The notes under the pieces: model-generated
The model's input: the letters and a program-made list of their open reading frames with translations, nothing else
Told to the model about the DNA's origin: nothing
Database searches by the model: none
Shown here: piece after piece, positions 47,422-56,316 of the stretch
Position numbering within the stretch: the first letter of the stretch is position 1
How the letters are laid out: each line of letters starts with the position of its first letter
Translations under genes and position numbers: made by a program
Source of the DNA: Flavobacteriales bacterium
GTDB lineage: Bacteria > Bacteroidota > Bacteroidia > Flavobacteriales_F > PHOS-HE28
Assembly: GCA_016710965.1 (NCBI GenBank)
Contig: JADJTW010000003.1
Location: 186,001-250,000, forward strand
Reading direction: 5' to 3'
DNA length: 64,000 nucleotides

Positions 47422-49563
47422 CTACTGTTTCGTTACCGGCCGCATAAACGCCTGTCCGCCAGCATTGGTTACGACCAGGAAGTAGGTTCCGGCCGAGAGT
47501 CCGTCCAAGGCTATTTGGATCCGATCCGCATCGATACGGGCCTCCAGGACCACGCGGCCTGCAAGGTCCCGAAAGCTGAGCCTTTCGGCCCCCATCAGGC
47601 TCACCACGAGCAAATCGCTCACAGGATTCGGGTACACCAGGAGTTCGGTTGGTGCGGATCCGCGGCTGGTTCCCGTGCTGAATTCCGCAGTGAGCACGCT
47701 CGGCTCTGTGATCACCGGGTCATTGAAGTCGAAGTAGATGTTCGCCGCGTTCGCGATCACCGTTCCCGCAAGCAAAGGCAGCCGTGGCCGTATTCGGAAA
47801 CCGACCATGCCGTGGCTCGCTGCTTCATCCGTTGTGCTGTCCGGCAGGTTGATGTTCGCGAAGCGCCATTCCACTACCCTGCCCGGCTTGAAGCTCACGT
47901 CGAACACATGCGACGCAGCGCCCTGTTCAAAGGTGGCCATATCCAATTCAGCTGGAATAGTATCGGTAACGACCACATCGATCGCGGAAGCGGTACCGGT
48001 GTTCTGGAAACGGATCGTGTAATCGATCCATTCATCCTGATCGATGTAATACAGATCCTGGCTCAGGTCGCTGCTGGTGGCCGCGACCTTGTCATTCGGA
48101 TCATAACTGCCGATGACCGTGGCCTGCACGATAGCGGCATTGTTGGCGAGTGTGGTCTCCGCAAGGGTATTGCTCGCACTCACGCTGTTCGTGAGCACGG
48201 TGCCCAAGGGTGTGGGGGCAGGAACACCGAACGATGCGCTGAACCCGACCAAGGCGAAGGAGCTGAGAGAACCGAAGGTCCACGTGATGGTAGTACCGAG
48301 CACACTAGTGGGTGTGGGCGATGCGCTGATGAAGTTCAAGGTCGGATCGAAATCCGCCGTTACGGTCACCGGACCGCTCACCTGTGGTGATTGGTTGCGT
48401 ACTATTCCGCCGAATGAATAGTTGAACCCAGGTCTCGCAACGCCTTGCACGGTATAGAGCGCCAAGTCCAGAGGAACCGTGCTGCCGTTGGCGAAATCGA
48501 CTGCCGGATCCGATGTGTTCACCACAAAAGGCACCGGCTGCGTGGCCGGGCAGTAATGGATCAGTGTGGGATCCAACTGGGTCATGGTGTAGGATCCGTT
48601 CACAATGTTGAAGCCATAAGCGCCGTTGCCGTTGGTAAGCGCGTATTGCCCACCGGGCTGGATGTAGAGCACACTGTACGGTATGCCAACCTCCCCCACA
48701 TCACGCACGCAATCGGCATCGAGGTCGTACCAACTGGTGCCATGCACGTTGCCGCAATTGGGGCTCAGATCGGGCACGGTGAAGCCGCCGATGATGGATG
48801 TACATCCATTGATCATGGACCATGTCCATGTCTGCTGGATGTTGTAGTCGCCGGGGAGCAGGCCGGTGATGAGCTCATTGGTCACCTGATCGTACTGATA
48901 GACCTGCTGGCCCCCGGCATCGGTGATGATGATGTTCGCCGGCCAGTCGCCATTATTGTCGAGGACAACGCTCCCATTCGCTCCATTGCAAGCTGCCACG
49001 ATGTTGGTAACAGCGATCGGAATGCCGAAAGGGCCGTACATCACATCATCGTGCGAGCCCGAGCACCCCCCGGCATCGCTCGCACTCACCGAGAACTGAT
49101 CGCCTTCTGCCAGTCCGTAGTAGATCGGGTCACCATCTCCGTTCGTTCCACTCGGTGAAGCCGGTGAGCCGTTGATGTACACCGATAAGTTGTACGGCGG
49201 TGTGCCGTTGAACATGCTCTGCACGACGACAAAACTTCCGTTGCTCTCACCGGGGCACGCGAATCCTCCGGCGAATGTCGTCTGCACGAACAGCGTTCCA
49301 CCCGCGACCGTGCCATTCCAGGAGCCGGTGCCTCCGACATTATCCATGACAACCACGGAATAGTCTCCAGCCGCGAGGCCCGATCTGTCCTCGGTCGTAG
49401 GTCCGTCTGCCCATGCGTAGGTATAGGGGGGGGTTCCCCCTAGCGGCGTGATGTCGATGGAGCCTGTGTTGTTGCCGCAGGTGGTGGCCGTCGGTATCCC
49501 TGAAACGGAGAAGGCCGATGCCGATAACGGGGCAAGGAATAGAGCTGACAGAATGAGTTTCAT
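47422..49563 (-). CDS. Array copy A: T9SS surface protein with SprB-like and YDPNDK modules
   Basis: Leftmost and last-transcribed member of a tandem family, 713 residues. Signal peptide MKLILSALFLAPLSASA; an SprB-like repeat (GTPPYTYAWADG...LAAGDYSVVVMDN); a unique N-terminal half with few cysteines; a SdrD-B-like beta domain around CGNVHGTSWYDLDADCVRDVGEVG and a PVPFVVN...PARPGF-like segment (VARPGFNYSFGG); a DUF11-like domain; the YDPNDK motif about residue 486 followed by EWIDYTIRFQNTGT; and a T9SS type A sorting domain with LLVYPNPVSDLLVV and the end KQ. It is of subtype 1 (DMATFEQGAASH, GRVVEWRF, DSTTDE). ATG 49563 is 4 bp after the stop of copy B. Confidence 0.82.
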   Translation of the reverse strand: MKLILSALFLAPLSASAFSVSGIPTATTCGNNTGSIDITPLGGTPPYTYAWADGPTTEDRSGLAAGDYSVVVMDNVGGTGSWNGTVAGGTLFVQTTFAGGFACPGESNGSFVVVQSMFNGTPPYNLSVYINGSPASPSGTNGDGDPIYYGLAEGDQFSVSASDAGGCSGSHDDVMYGPFGIPIAVTNIVAACNGANGSVVLDNNGDWPANIIITDAGGQQVYQYDQVTNELITGLLPGDYNIQQTWTWSMINGCTSIIGGFTVPDLSPNCGNVHGTSWYDLDADCVRDVGEVGIPYSVLYIQPGGQYALTNGNGAYGFNIVNGSYTMTQLDPTLIHYCPATQPVPFVVNTSDPAVDFANGSTVPLDLALYTVQGVARPGFNYSFGGIVRNQSPQVSGPVTVTADFDPTLNFISASPTPTSVLGTTITWTFGSLSSFALVGFSASFGVPAPTPLGTVLTNSVSASNTLAETTLANNAAIVQATVIGSYDPNDKVAATSSDLSQDLYYIDQDEWIDYTIRFQNTGTASAIDVVVTDTIPAELDMATFEQGAASHVFDVSFKPGRVVEWRFANINLPDSTTDEAASHGMVGFRIRPRLPLLAGTVIANAANIYFDFNDPVITEPSVLTAEFSTGTSRGSAPTELLVYPNPVSDLLVVSLMGAERLSFRDLAGRVVLEARIDADRIQIALDGLSAGTYFLVVTNAGGQAFMRPVTKQ

Positions 49564-49567
49564 GGGC

Positions 49568-51799
49568 TTAGTGTTTAATAAAACGCGTGCGCCTTTCCTC
49601 TCCCGATCCACCGGTGACCACCACAATGTATGTGCCCGGCGCGAGTATGGTTGCATCGATCCCGATGGAGGAACCACCAGTCACGCTTCCCTGCATAACT
49701 CGCCTTCCATCCGCCGAAAGGAGTTGCACGGTCCTGATACTACTAGCCAGTGATCGCACAGTGAAGGATCCGTTCGCCGGGTTCGGAAATACCTCCACGC
49801 CGCTTTCAGATGAGGTTGCTGCCACCCCCGTACTGAACTCCGCCACCAGCACGCTCGGCTCGGTGATCACGGGTTCGTTGTAGTCGAAGAAGATATTGGC
49901 TGTATTGCTGATCTCGCTTCCCGCTGGCAGGGGTTGCACCGGCTTGAGGCGGAACTGCACCAGTCCATGACTTCCGCTTTCATTTGTCGTGCTGTCCGGG
50001 AGCAGGATCTCATCAAAGCGCCATTCCACTACCCTGCCCGCCTTGAAGCGCACATCGAACGGATGCGAAACCACACCCTGCTCGAAGGTCATCATGTCCA
50101 AAGTCCCGCTCAGGGTATCGGTGATGATCACCGTGAAGGCCGTATCGGTCCCCGTGTTCTGGAAACGGATCGTGTAATCGATGAACTCGTCCTGATCGAG
50201 GAAGTACTGTGTGTCGCTTTGGCCACCGCTTGTGCGCGCAATCTTGTCGTTCGGGTCCAGAGAGGCGGTCACGAGCGCGTTCCAACTGACGGTGTTGTTG
50301 GCGTAAGTGCTTTCGGGCAGTGTGTTCGACACGCTCACCGTATGGAGCAACTCGGTTCCGATAGCGGTGCCCACCGGTACGGCTGTTTCCACCTGAACGC
50401 TTGCATCCCCGAACAGGCCGAATGCGGCAAAGTTCCAGCTAAGGACATTGCCCACCACGGCGCTCGGCGCAGGCACGGCGTTCACGTAGGTTATATCACT
50501 GTCGATCTCAACGGTGAGCGTGACCGGCCCGCTGAACTGCGGGGCCATGTTGCGCGCGGTTGCATGCACCATGTGAGCGAAGCCCGGCCGTGCAGGACCA
50601 CCGGACGCATACACCGATAGGTCCAACTGCTCGTTGCTCCCGTTGGCCAGGTCGATCGTGGTCTCATCATCGTTCACGGTGAAGGGAACCGGTTGGTTCG
50701 CCGGACAGATGGGGATGAGCGATGCATCCCCCAGTGCGAGCGTGTAGGAACCATCCACCAACTCGAACTGGTAAGTCCCATCCGCCCCGGTGAACGCCAC
50801 ATGCCCGCCTGGTTCGATGAGCAAGGGCGAATAAGGCACACCCGCATCCTCGGGATCGAATACGCAATCACCGTCCACATCATACCAGCTCATCCCAGCC
50901 ACGGAGCCACAGGTAACGCCGAGATCGGGAATGGTGAACATCACCGAATCGGCACAGCTCTCGATGAAACTCGGCAATACGCCGAACAGGCAATACTCAT
51001 CCACATCCAACACCACCCAGTAGTCGCCAGGTGCGAGTGCGCTATAGGGGATCGTGGAACCGCTCCAGCCTCCAGCTTGTTCTCCCCAGCAGGGCGTCTC
51101 CGTCATCACATCACCGTTGGCGCTCTTCATGGTCATGTGCAGATCGTTCTCGCCCGGCACCGCCGGAATCGAGACCGTCGCGCTCCCGGTACTTCCATCG
51201 CTGCACGAGCCCACGATCCCAGAAACGGTGATCGTGGGCAACACCACCGGACCGTAGCTGTTCCATTCGAACGACCCGGGACAGCCCAGCGCGTCGGTAT
51301 AGCTGATGTCCATCGCGCCGGGCTGGGCGTCGATCTCGATCACATACCATTGGCCATCCTGCGAAAGGGATTGCCCCAACACCCCGAAGCCCGAGAATGT
51401 GGCCGGTGCAATGGGATAAAGCCCCCCCGCATCCATCACTGGATAGATCGCATAGCCATTGCCCAACTCGCAATAGCTCATTGTGACCACGGGAAAGGCC
51501 TGCGGATAGGCGCTCACGTATGTCACATCAGCCGTGGCTTGTTCCACGGTACCGACACCATCGGTAACAGTTACGGTATAGGTGCCTGCCTGAAGGTCGG
51601 TGATCGTGCTCGTCGTCGCCCCGTTGCTCCACTGGATGGCGTAGGGTGCAACACCACCGCTTGCATTGACGTGCATGGCCCCCCGCGCCTGCCCACATGG
51701 AGCGAGGCCTTGATAAACACTGATCGAAACGGACAGCACGCACCAGGCTGACGCGCTCAGCGCAAGCGAAGCGAGAAGACAAACGGATCGGAGGAACAT
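49568..51799 (-). CDS. Array copy B: T9SS surface protein
   Basis: A 743-residue paralog with signal peptide MFLRSVCLLASLALSASA, an SprB-like repeat (GGVAPYAIQWSNGATTSTITDL), and a long unique segment (about residues 90-270) with cysteines and aromatics and no similarity I can place. A beta domain (CGSVAGMSWYDVDGDCVFDPEDAGVP) and PARPGF-type region (GGPARPGFAHMV) are followed by the conserved half with LDPNDK instead of YDPNDK, EFIDYTIRFQNTGT, DMMTFEQGVVSH and GRVVEWRF (subtype 1). The sorting domain ends RRTRFIKH. The 60-bp gap upstream of its start (51800-51859) is the largest inside the array and might hold an internal promoter, though I see no clear box. Confidence 0.82.
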   Translation of the reverse strand: MFLRSVCLLASLALSASAWCVLSVSISVYQGLAPCGQARGAMHVNASGGVAPYAIQWSNGATTSTITDLQAGTYTVTVTDGVGTVEQATADVTYVSAYPQAFPVVTMSYCELGNGYAIYPVMDAGGLYPIAPATFSGFGVLGQSLSQDGQWYVIEIDAQPGAMDISYTDALGCPGSFEWNSYGPVVLPTITVSGIVGSCSDGSTGSATVSIPAVPGENDLHMTMKSANGDVMTETPCWGEQAGGWSGSTIPYSALAPGDYWVVLDVDEYCLFGVLPSFIESCADSVMFTIPDLGVTCGSVAGMSWYDVDGDCVFDPEDAGVPYSPLLIEPGGHVAFTGADGTYQFELVDGSYTLALGDASLIPICPANQPVPFTVNDDETTIDLANGSNEQLDLSVYASGGPARPGFAHMVHATARNMAPQFSGPVTLTVEIDSDITYVNAVPAPSAVVGNVLSWNFAAFGLFGDASVQVETAVPVGTAIGTELLHTVSVSNTLPESTYANNTVSWNALVTASLDPNDKIARTSGGQSDTQYFLDQDEFIDYTIRFQNTGTDTAFTVIITDTLSGTLDMMTFEQGVVSHPFDVRFKAGRVVEWRFDEILLPDSTTNESGSHGLVQFRLKPVQPLPAGSEISNTANIFFDYNEPVITEPSVLVAEFSTGVAATSSESGVEVFPNPANGSFTVRSLASSIRTVQLLSADGRRVMQGSVTGGSSIGIDATILAPGTYIVVVTGGSGEERRTRFIKH

Positions 51800-51859
51800 G
51801 GCAGAGAGGTGGGTTTTGGGGATGACCAGTGCAAAGGGTGAACGACGATCACACCGCGT

Positions 51860-54082
51860 TCACTGGGCGGAGCATTTGGCGAACGGAATAGTGCGGCGAC
51901 CGTGTGCAGTGAAGAGTTGGATCAGGTAGGGGCCCTCGCTGAGCGACCCGATTTCGACAACACCTGGTTCGCTGGTGAGCTTTCCGGATGCCAGCCTGCG
52001 GCCATCGATGCCGGTGATGACCCAATCGGCGTTGCCCATGCCGCGTATCGCGATGGAGTTCCGTGCAGGGTTCGGATAGAGCAGCACATCCTTGCCGCGC
52101 TCAATAACGCCCGTGCTGAATTCTGCCACCAGCACGCTCGGCTCGGTGATCACCGGCGGGTTGTAATCGAAGAAGATGTTGGCGGTGTTCTCGATCACGG
52201 TGCCCGCAAGTAGCGGCAGGTGCGGTTGTATGCGGAAAGAGACGAAGCAATGCGAAGCACCCTCGTTCACGTTGCTATCCGGCAACAAGATGTTCGGGAA
52301 TACCCAACGGAGCGTGCCTTGCCCGGTCAAGGACCACGAGAACCCATCCGATGCGGCGCCCATCCGAATGGTGGCAGGATCCAGCTGTTCCGGAAGCGTG
52401 TCGGTGATCACGACAAGGAAAGCGGTGTCGGTTCCCGTGTTCTGGAATCGGATGGTGTAGTCGACCCATTCATCTTGATCGATCAAGTAGACCGTACTGC
52501 TGTTCCCATGGTTCGTGTTGGCCAGCTTGTCGTTGGGGTCGAAGCTGCCGGTCACCGTCACCACCCACGTCGCGATGTTGTTCGCGGGTACTGCATCCGT
52601 CAAGGTCGGTGTGACGGTAGCTGTTGCGGACAGCACGGTGCCGACCAAGCCCACATCAGAAGGAACCTGAAAGCGCACCAGCAAGTCGCGCGTCCCGAAG
52701 TTGTTCATCTGGCCCACATTGTTCCAGGTAAGGGTGCTGGCCGTGCTGAAACTCGGCGTGACCGAGGCGCCAAGGAAGGTGAGCGTTGGATCGAAGGTCA
52801 TCACCACCTGGTTGTTACCTGTAGCGCCGGGCGTCTGGTTCGCCATGTCGATGGCATAGGCCAATTCGAAGCCGGGCCGCGCCGCGCCGCTGGCCATGGT
52901 CAGTTGCACATCGAGCGCCACGAGCGCGGTATCCGCGAAGTCCAGAACGGCCAGCCCATTGGCGTTCACGGTGATCGGCTCGGGCAGGCAATGCTGTTGT
53001 GCATCGCTGGTGATCTCCGTGACATCGTACGTACCGGTGGGCACGTTCAGCGAATAAACACCATTCGCTCCGGTGCTTGCGAAGTAGGGTCCCGGATCGA
53101 ATTGCAGTATTGAGTTGGTCCGCAAGGGTTCGACACCGGTCTTCACGCAATCCTCATCGTAGTCCATGAAGACCTTGCCGGTGATGTTCGCGCAGCCGGG
53201 TCCCTGATCGGGAATGGTCACCAATACCGAATCACCGCAACCACCGCCCGGTTGCCATTCGGTGAATGGTGCGAAGTTGGTCACCTGTGTCAGCCAATAC
53301 TCACCAGCGGCCAGACCGGTCCACGAATTGACGATGTCCTTGGTCGATATCAAAGTGTGCCCGTATGTGCCTTGACCAGACCCGATGATCGATCCATTCG
53401 GCGCGAAGACCGACCCAGCGCCATCGGTCAGTTGATGCCACGTGCGTGCATAAGTTGGACTGTGCTGCAATAGCGCTTGAATGGACCCATTGGCCCCGCC
53501 GGCGCATGCTCCCTGTACATCCAGTATCACCGGCGTGGTCCATGTCGGTTGGCCCAAACGATAGCTAACGCTCAATTCTCCCCCACAGCCGTTGGCATCG
53601 GTGAATTGCACCGTGATCGGGCTGTTGGATCCATAAGGACCTGTGTAGTAGGCGGCGTATTGGGGTTGGCCCATGTAAAGGCCGACGGAGTACGGCGTAC
53701 TGAAGGTGACCGGACCGTTGGCCGGTAGTTCGTCCATGATCATGTACCCCCCGTATGGTTCCCCCGGGCACATGCTCCCGCCGGTGATCGAAGTGATCTG
53801 GTATCCCACCGATTGAACGGTATTGTTCCCGATGGCTTCGTCGCTCTGGCTGTCGGTCACGGTCACGGAGATCGGTCCTGCGCTCAAACCCGAGACAGAA
53901 GCCGTTGTGGCCCCCGTGCTCCACAAGTAGGTGTAGGGCGGCACTCCCCCGCTCACGTTCGCTTGGGCTGTTCCATTGGCATACGAACAGATCTCGTGTG
54001 CGGTGATCTGGATGGTTACGGTGATCGCCGACGATGTGAACGAAGCGATCGCGAGAGCGGACGAGAGGATCAGTTGCCTCAT
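51860..54082 (-). CDS. Array copy C: T9SS surface protein
   Basis: A 740-residue paralog. Signal peptide MRQLILSSALAIASFTSSA; the SprB-like repeat GGVPPYTYLWSTGATTASVSGLSAGPISVTVTD is the cleanest of the array. The unique region of about 250 residues lies between residues 80 and 330. The conserved half contains PARPGF-like AARPGFELAYAIDM, FDPNDK, EWVDYTIRFQNTGTDTAF, DPATIRMGAASDGFSW and DSNVNEGASH (subtype 2), and ends with a sorting domain (LLYPNPARNSIAIRG). The end is RTIPFAKCSAQ, less like KQ than the others. Start 54082 lies 8 bp after copy D's stop. Confidence 0.82.
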   Translation of the reverse strand: MRQLILSSALAIASFTSSAITVTIQITAHEICSYANGTAQANVSGGVPPYTYLWSTGATTASVSGLSAGPISVTVTDSQSDEAIGNNTVQSVGYQITSITGGSMCPGEPYGGYMIMDELPANGPVTFSTPYSVGLYMGQPQYAAYYTGPYGSNSPITVQFTDANGCGGELSVSYRLGQPTWTTPVILDVQGACAGGANGSIQALLQHSPTYARTWHQLTDGAGSVFAPNGSIIGSGQGTYGHTLISTKDIVNSWTGLAAGEYWLTQVTNFAPFTEWQPGGGCGDSVLVTIPDQGPGCANITGKVFMDYDEDCVKTGVEPLRTNSILQFDPGPYFASTGANGVYSLNVPTGTYDVTEITSDAQQHCLPEPITVNANGLAVLDFADTALVALDVQLTMASGAARPGFELAYAIDMANQTPGATGNNQVVMTFDPTLTFLGASVTPSFSTASTLTWNNVGQMNNFGTRDLLVRFQVPSDVGLVGTVLSATATVTPTLTDAVPANNIATWVVTVTGSFDPNDKLANTNHGNSSTVYLIDQDEWVDYTIRFQNTGTDTAFLVVITDTLPEQLDPATIRMGAASDGFSWSLTGQGTLRWVFPNILLPDSNVNEGASHCFVSFRIQPHLPLLAGTVIENTANIFFDYNPPVITEPSVLVAEFSTGVIERGKDVLLYPNPARNSIAIRGMGNADWVITGIDGRRLASGKLTSEPGVVEIGSLSEGPYLIQLFTAHGRRTIPFAKCSAQ

Positions 54083-54090
54083 GATCGACT

Positions 54091-56313
54091 TTAGTGGTGA
54101 ACGACAGTGAACGGCATGCGATACATGGATCCATCGGCATTGTTCGTCACCAAAATGTAGGTGCCGGACATAAGCGCGGAAACATCGAGCAAAGCTGTGG
54201 TCGAGCGCAGGCGCTGCTGAGCGATAGACCGGCCATCCATGGCCAGGATCATGATCACGTCGATCATCCTCTCCGAAGTGATCCCGAGGATATCGCTCGC
54301 CGGGTTCGGCTGCAACCGCACCTGCGCTTCTGCTCGCTGGGGCACCCCCGTACTGAACTCCGCCACCAGCACGCTCGGCTCGGTGATCACCGGTGGGTTG
54401 TAGTCGAAGAAGATGTTGGCGGTGTTCTCCAGGATCGTTCCGGGCGCTAGGGGGGCGTTCGGTCTAATGCGGAACTGAACCAAACCGTGGCTGGCGGCCT
54501 CGTTGGTGTTGCTATCAGGCAGGAGGATGCTGGAAAAGGTCCATTCCACCACACGCCCAACGCGGAACGCGACTTCCACCGGATGCGATGCAGCGCCCTG
54601 CTCGAAGGTGAGCATGTCCAGGTCGGCGTCCAGCGTATCGGTGATCACCACTGTGAATGCCGTATCGGTGCCGGTGTTCTGGAAGCGGATGGTGTAGTCG
54701 ATCCACTCGTCTTGATCGATGTAATAGAGCTCGTTGCTCCAGCCGCTGCTCGTGCGCGCGGTCTTGTCGTTGGGATCGTAGCTGCCGGTGACGATCGCTG
54801 TAGCGGTGGTGGCATTGTTGGTGAGCGTGGCTTCTGGCAGCGTGTTGGACGCAGTGAAGCTGTGAGAGAGCAATGTGCCCAGGGGCACTGTGATCGGAAC
54901 GCTCGCCACAACATGGAAGCCGGCTTGACCGAATACGCTCAGGTCATCGAGAACCCAGGTCACCGTATTGCCGGTCACGTCAATGGGAGCAGGCGTCGCG
55001 CTCTCGAAGCCCACGTTCGGGTCAAGCACGCAAATCACCGTTACCGGTCCGGTGGTTTGCACCGTGAGGTTGCGCACGTGGCCGCTGATTGACTGGTCGA
55101 AGCCGGGGCGCGCAGGACCGTTCGCAGCATACAGCGCGATGTCCATGGGCTGTGTGCTCATGCTCGCGAGGTCCACGGTGGTGGTACCACTGTTAATCGT
55201 GAACGGAACGGGTTGCGCGGCCGGGCAGACCGGGTCTACATAGACCCCGACCTGGCCCACGGAATAGTTCCCTGCTGGAAGTTGAATGGAGTAGTGTCCG
55301 GTGGTGCCCACATAGGCGTTCACGTTACCGGGCGAAATGTCCAGGATCTGCCCCGACCAACCCGGATCGGTGCCGTCGAATATGCAATCCGCATCGAGGT
55401 CGTACCAGACATCACCTTCCAAGGTGCCGCAGTCGGGGCCCATATCGTAGATGGTGAAGGAGAACGGCGTGCCTCCGCACTGATAAGGCCAGAGCGTACC
55501 ACCCCAGTCCGGTTCGAACCCCCAGAACGTACCCGTGTAATCACCGGGGGGCAGGCTGTCGAAGAGGGTGCCGGATTGCGTGCCGAAGTAGTTGCCATCC
55601 AAATAGAGCTCAACGGAATTGGAAGGGACCGACCACCAGTCCAAGATCAATTCCGCCGTGCCGCCAACACCGTTCTGGCAATGGTCCGTGGTGTTCACCG
55701 AGGTCACTTCAAAGGGTACAGTGAACGGCGGTTCACCCGTGATCATGCCGTTGCCCGTGCAACCGTTGACGTCCGTGTACGTGTAGTTGGTGGTCACACC
55801 ACTACAGAACCCACTGTACACGGGGAAGCCGAAGTATGGCTCGTTCCCTTCAAAGGTGATGGACGCATCGAACGTATAGGTGAACGGCCCTGTTGGGACT
55901 GTCGCCGGATTTGGCCCCGGCATGCCGTAGGCGCCATTGCACTGCCCTGTGCAAGGCACCCCTACAAAACCTGTGACCGGTCCTGTGAGCAAGGCAGAAC
56001 CTCCTGTGTACAAGGGGAGTTCGGAATAGCCGATCACTTCAGCAGTATCACTGTACGTCGTACCCATGCCGTCCACTACATCCACCCAGATGATGCCTGC
56101 GGAGAGGCCGCTCAATGTTTGCGTAGTGGCGCCGGTGCTCCAGAGAATGGAGAGCGGGCCCGGAGCGTTCGACCCCATGGCCGCGCTCCCGGTTGCATTG
56201 CCGCAGTAGTCGTGGGTAGGGATGCTGATGTTCACGAAGAACGCTTCGGCTGCAGAGCTTGTGATCGCTGCAATTGCAAAGGCTAGAGCTCGCAACTCGT
56301 TGAAGGACCACAT
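54091..56313 (-). CDS. Array copy D: T9SS surface protein
   Basis: A 740-residue paralog. The signal peptide is less standard (MWSFNELRALAFAIAAITSSAAEA). It has GPLSILWSTGATTQTLSGLSAGIIWVDVVDG as an SprB-like repeat, a cysteine-containing unique region (CTGQCNGAYGMPGPNP), and a D-rich beta domain CGTLEGDVWYDLDADCIFDGTDPG. The conserved half has GPARPGFDQSI, YDPNDK, EWIDYTIRFQNTGTDTAF, DMLTFEQGAASH, GRVVEWTF and DSNTNEAASH: a subtype 1 module with a TNE variant. Sorting domain LQPNPASDILGITS. Start 56313 is 3 bp after copy E's stop. Confidence 0.82.
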   Translation of the reverse strand: MWSFNELRALAFAIAAITSSAAEAFFVNISIPTHDYCGNATGSAAMGSNAPGPLSILWSTGATTQTLSGLSAGIIWVDVVDGMGTTYSDTAEVIGYSELPLYTGGSALLTGPVTGFVGVPCTGQCNGAYGMPGPNPATVPTGPFTYTFDASITFEGNEPYFGFPVYSGFCSGVTTNYTYTDVNGCTGNGMITGEPPFTVPFEVTSVNTTDHCQNGVGGTAELILDWWSVPSNSVELYLDGNYFGTQSGTLFDSLPPGDYTGTFWGFEPDWGGTLWPYQCGGTPFSFTIYDMGPDCGTLEGDVWYDLDADCIFDGTDPGWSGQILDISPGNVNAYVGTTGHYSIQLPAGNYSVGQVGVYVDPVCPAAQPVPFTINSGTTTVDLASMSTQPMDIALYAANGPARPGFDQSISGHVRNLTVQTTGPVTVICVLDPNVGFESATPAPIDVTGNTVTWVLDDLSVFGQAGFHVVASVPITVPLGTLLSHSFTASNTLPEATLTNNATTATAIVTGSYDPNDKTARTSSGWSNELYYIDQDEWIDYTIRFQNTGTDTAFTVVITDTLDADLDMLTFEQGAASHPVEVAFRVGRVVEWTFSSILLPDSNTNEAASHGLVQFRIRPNAPLAPGTILENTANIFFDYNPPVITEPSVLVAEFSTGVPQRAEAQVRLQPNPASDILGITSERMIDVIMILAMDGRSIAQQRLRSTTALLDVSALMSGTYILVTNNADGSMYRMPFTVVHH

Positions 56314-56316
56314 CGT

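Noticed and set aside
51800..51859. An internal promoter in the 60-bp gap before array copy B
   Set aside because: No TAnnTTTG-like octamer with acceptable match; ACCCTTTG is the nearest and lacks the TA.
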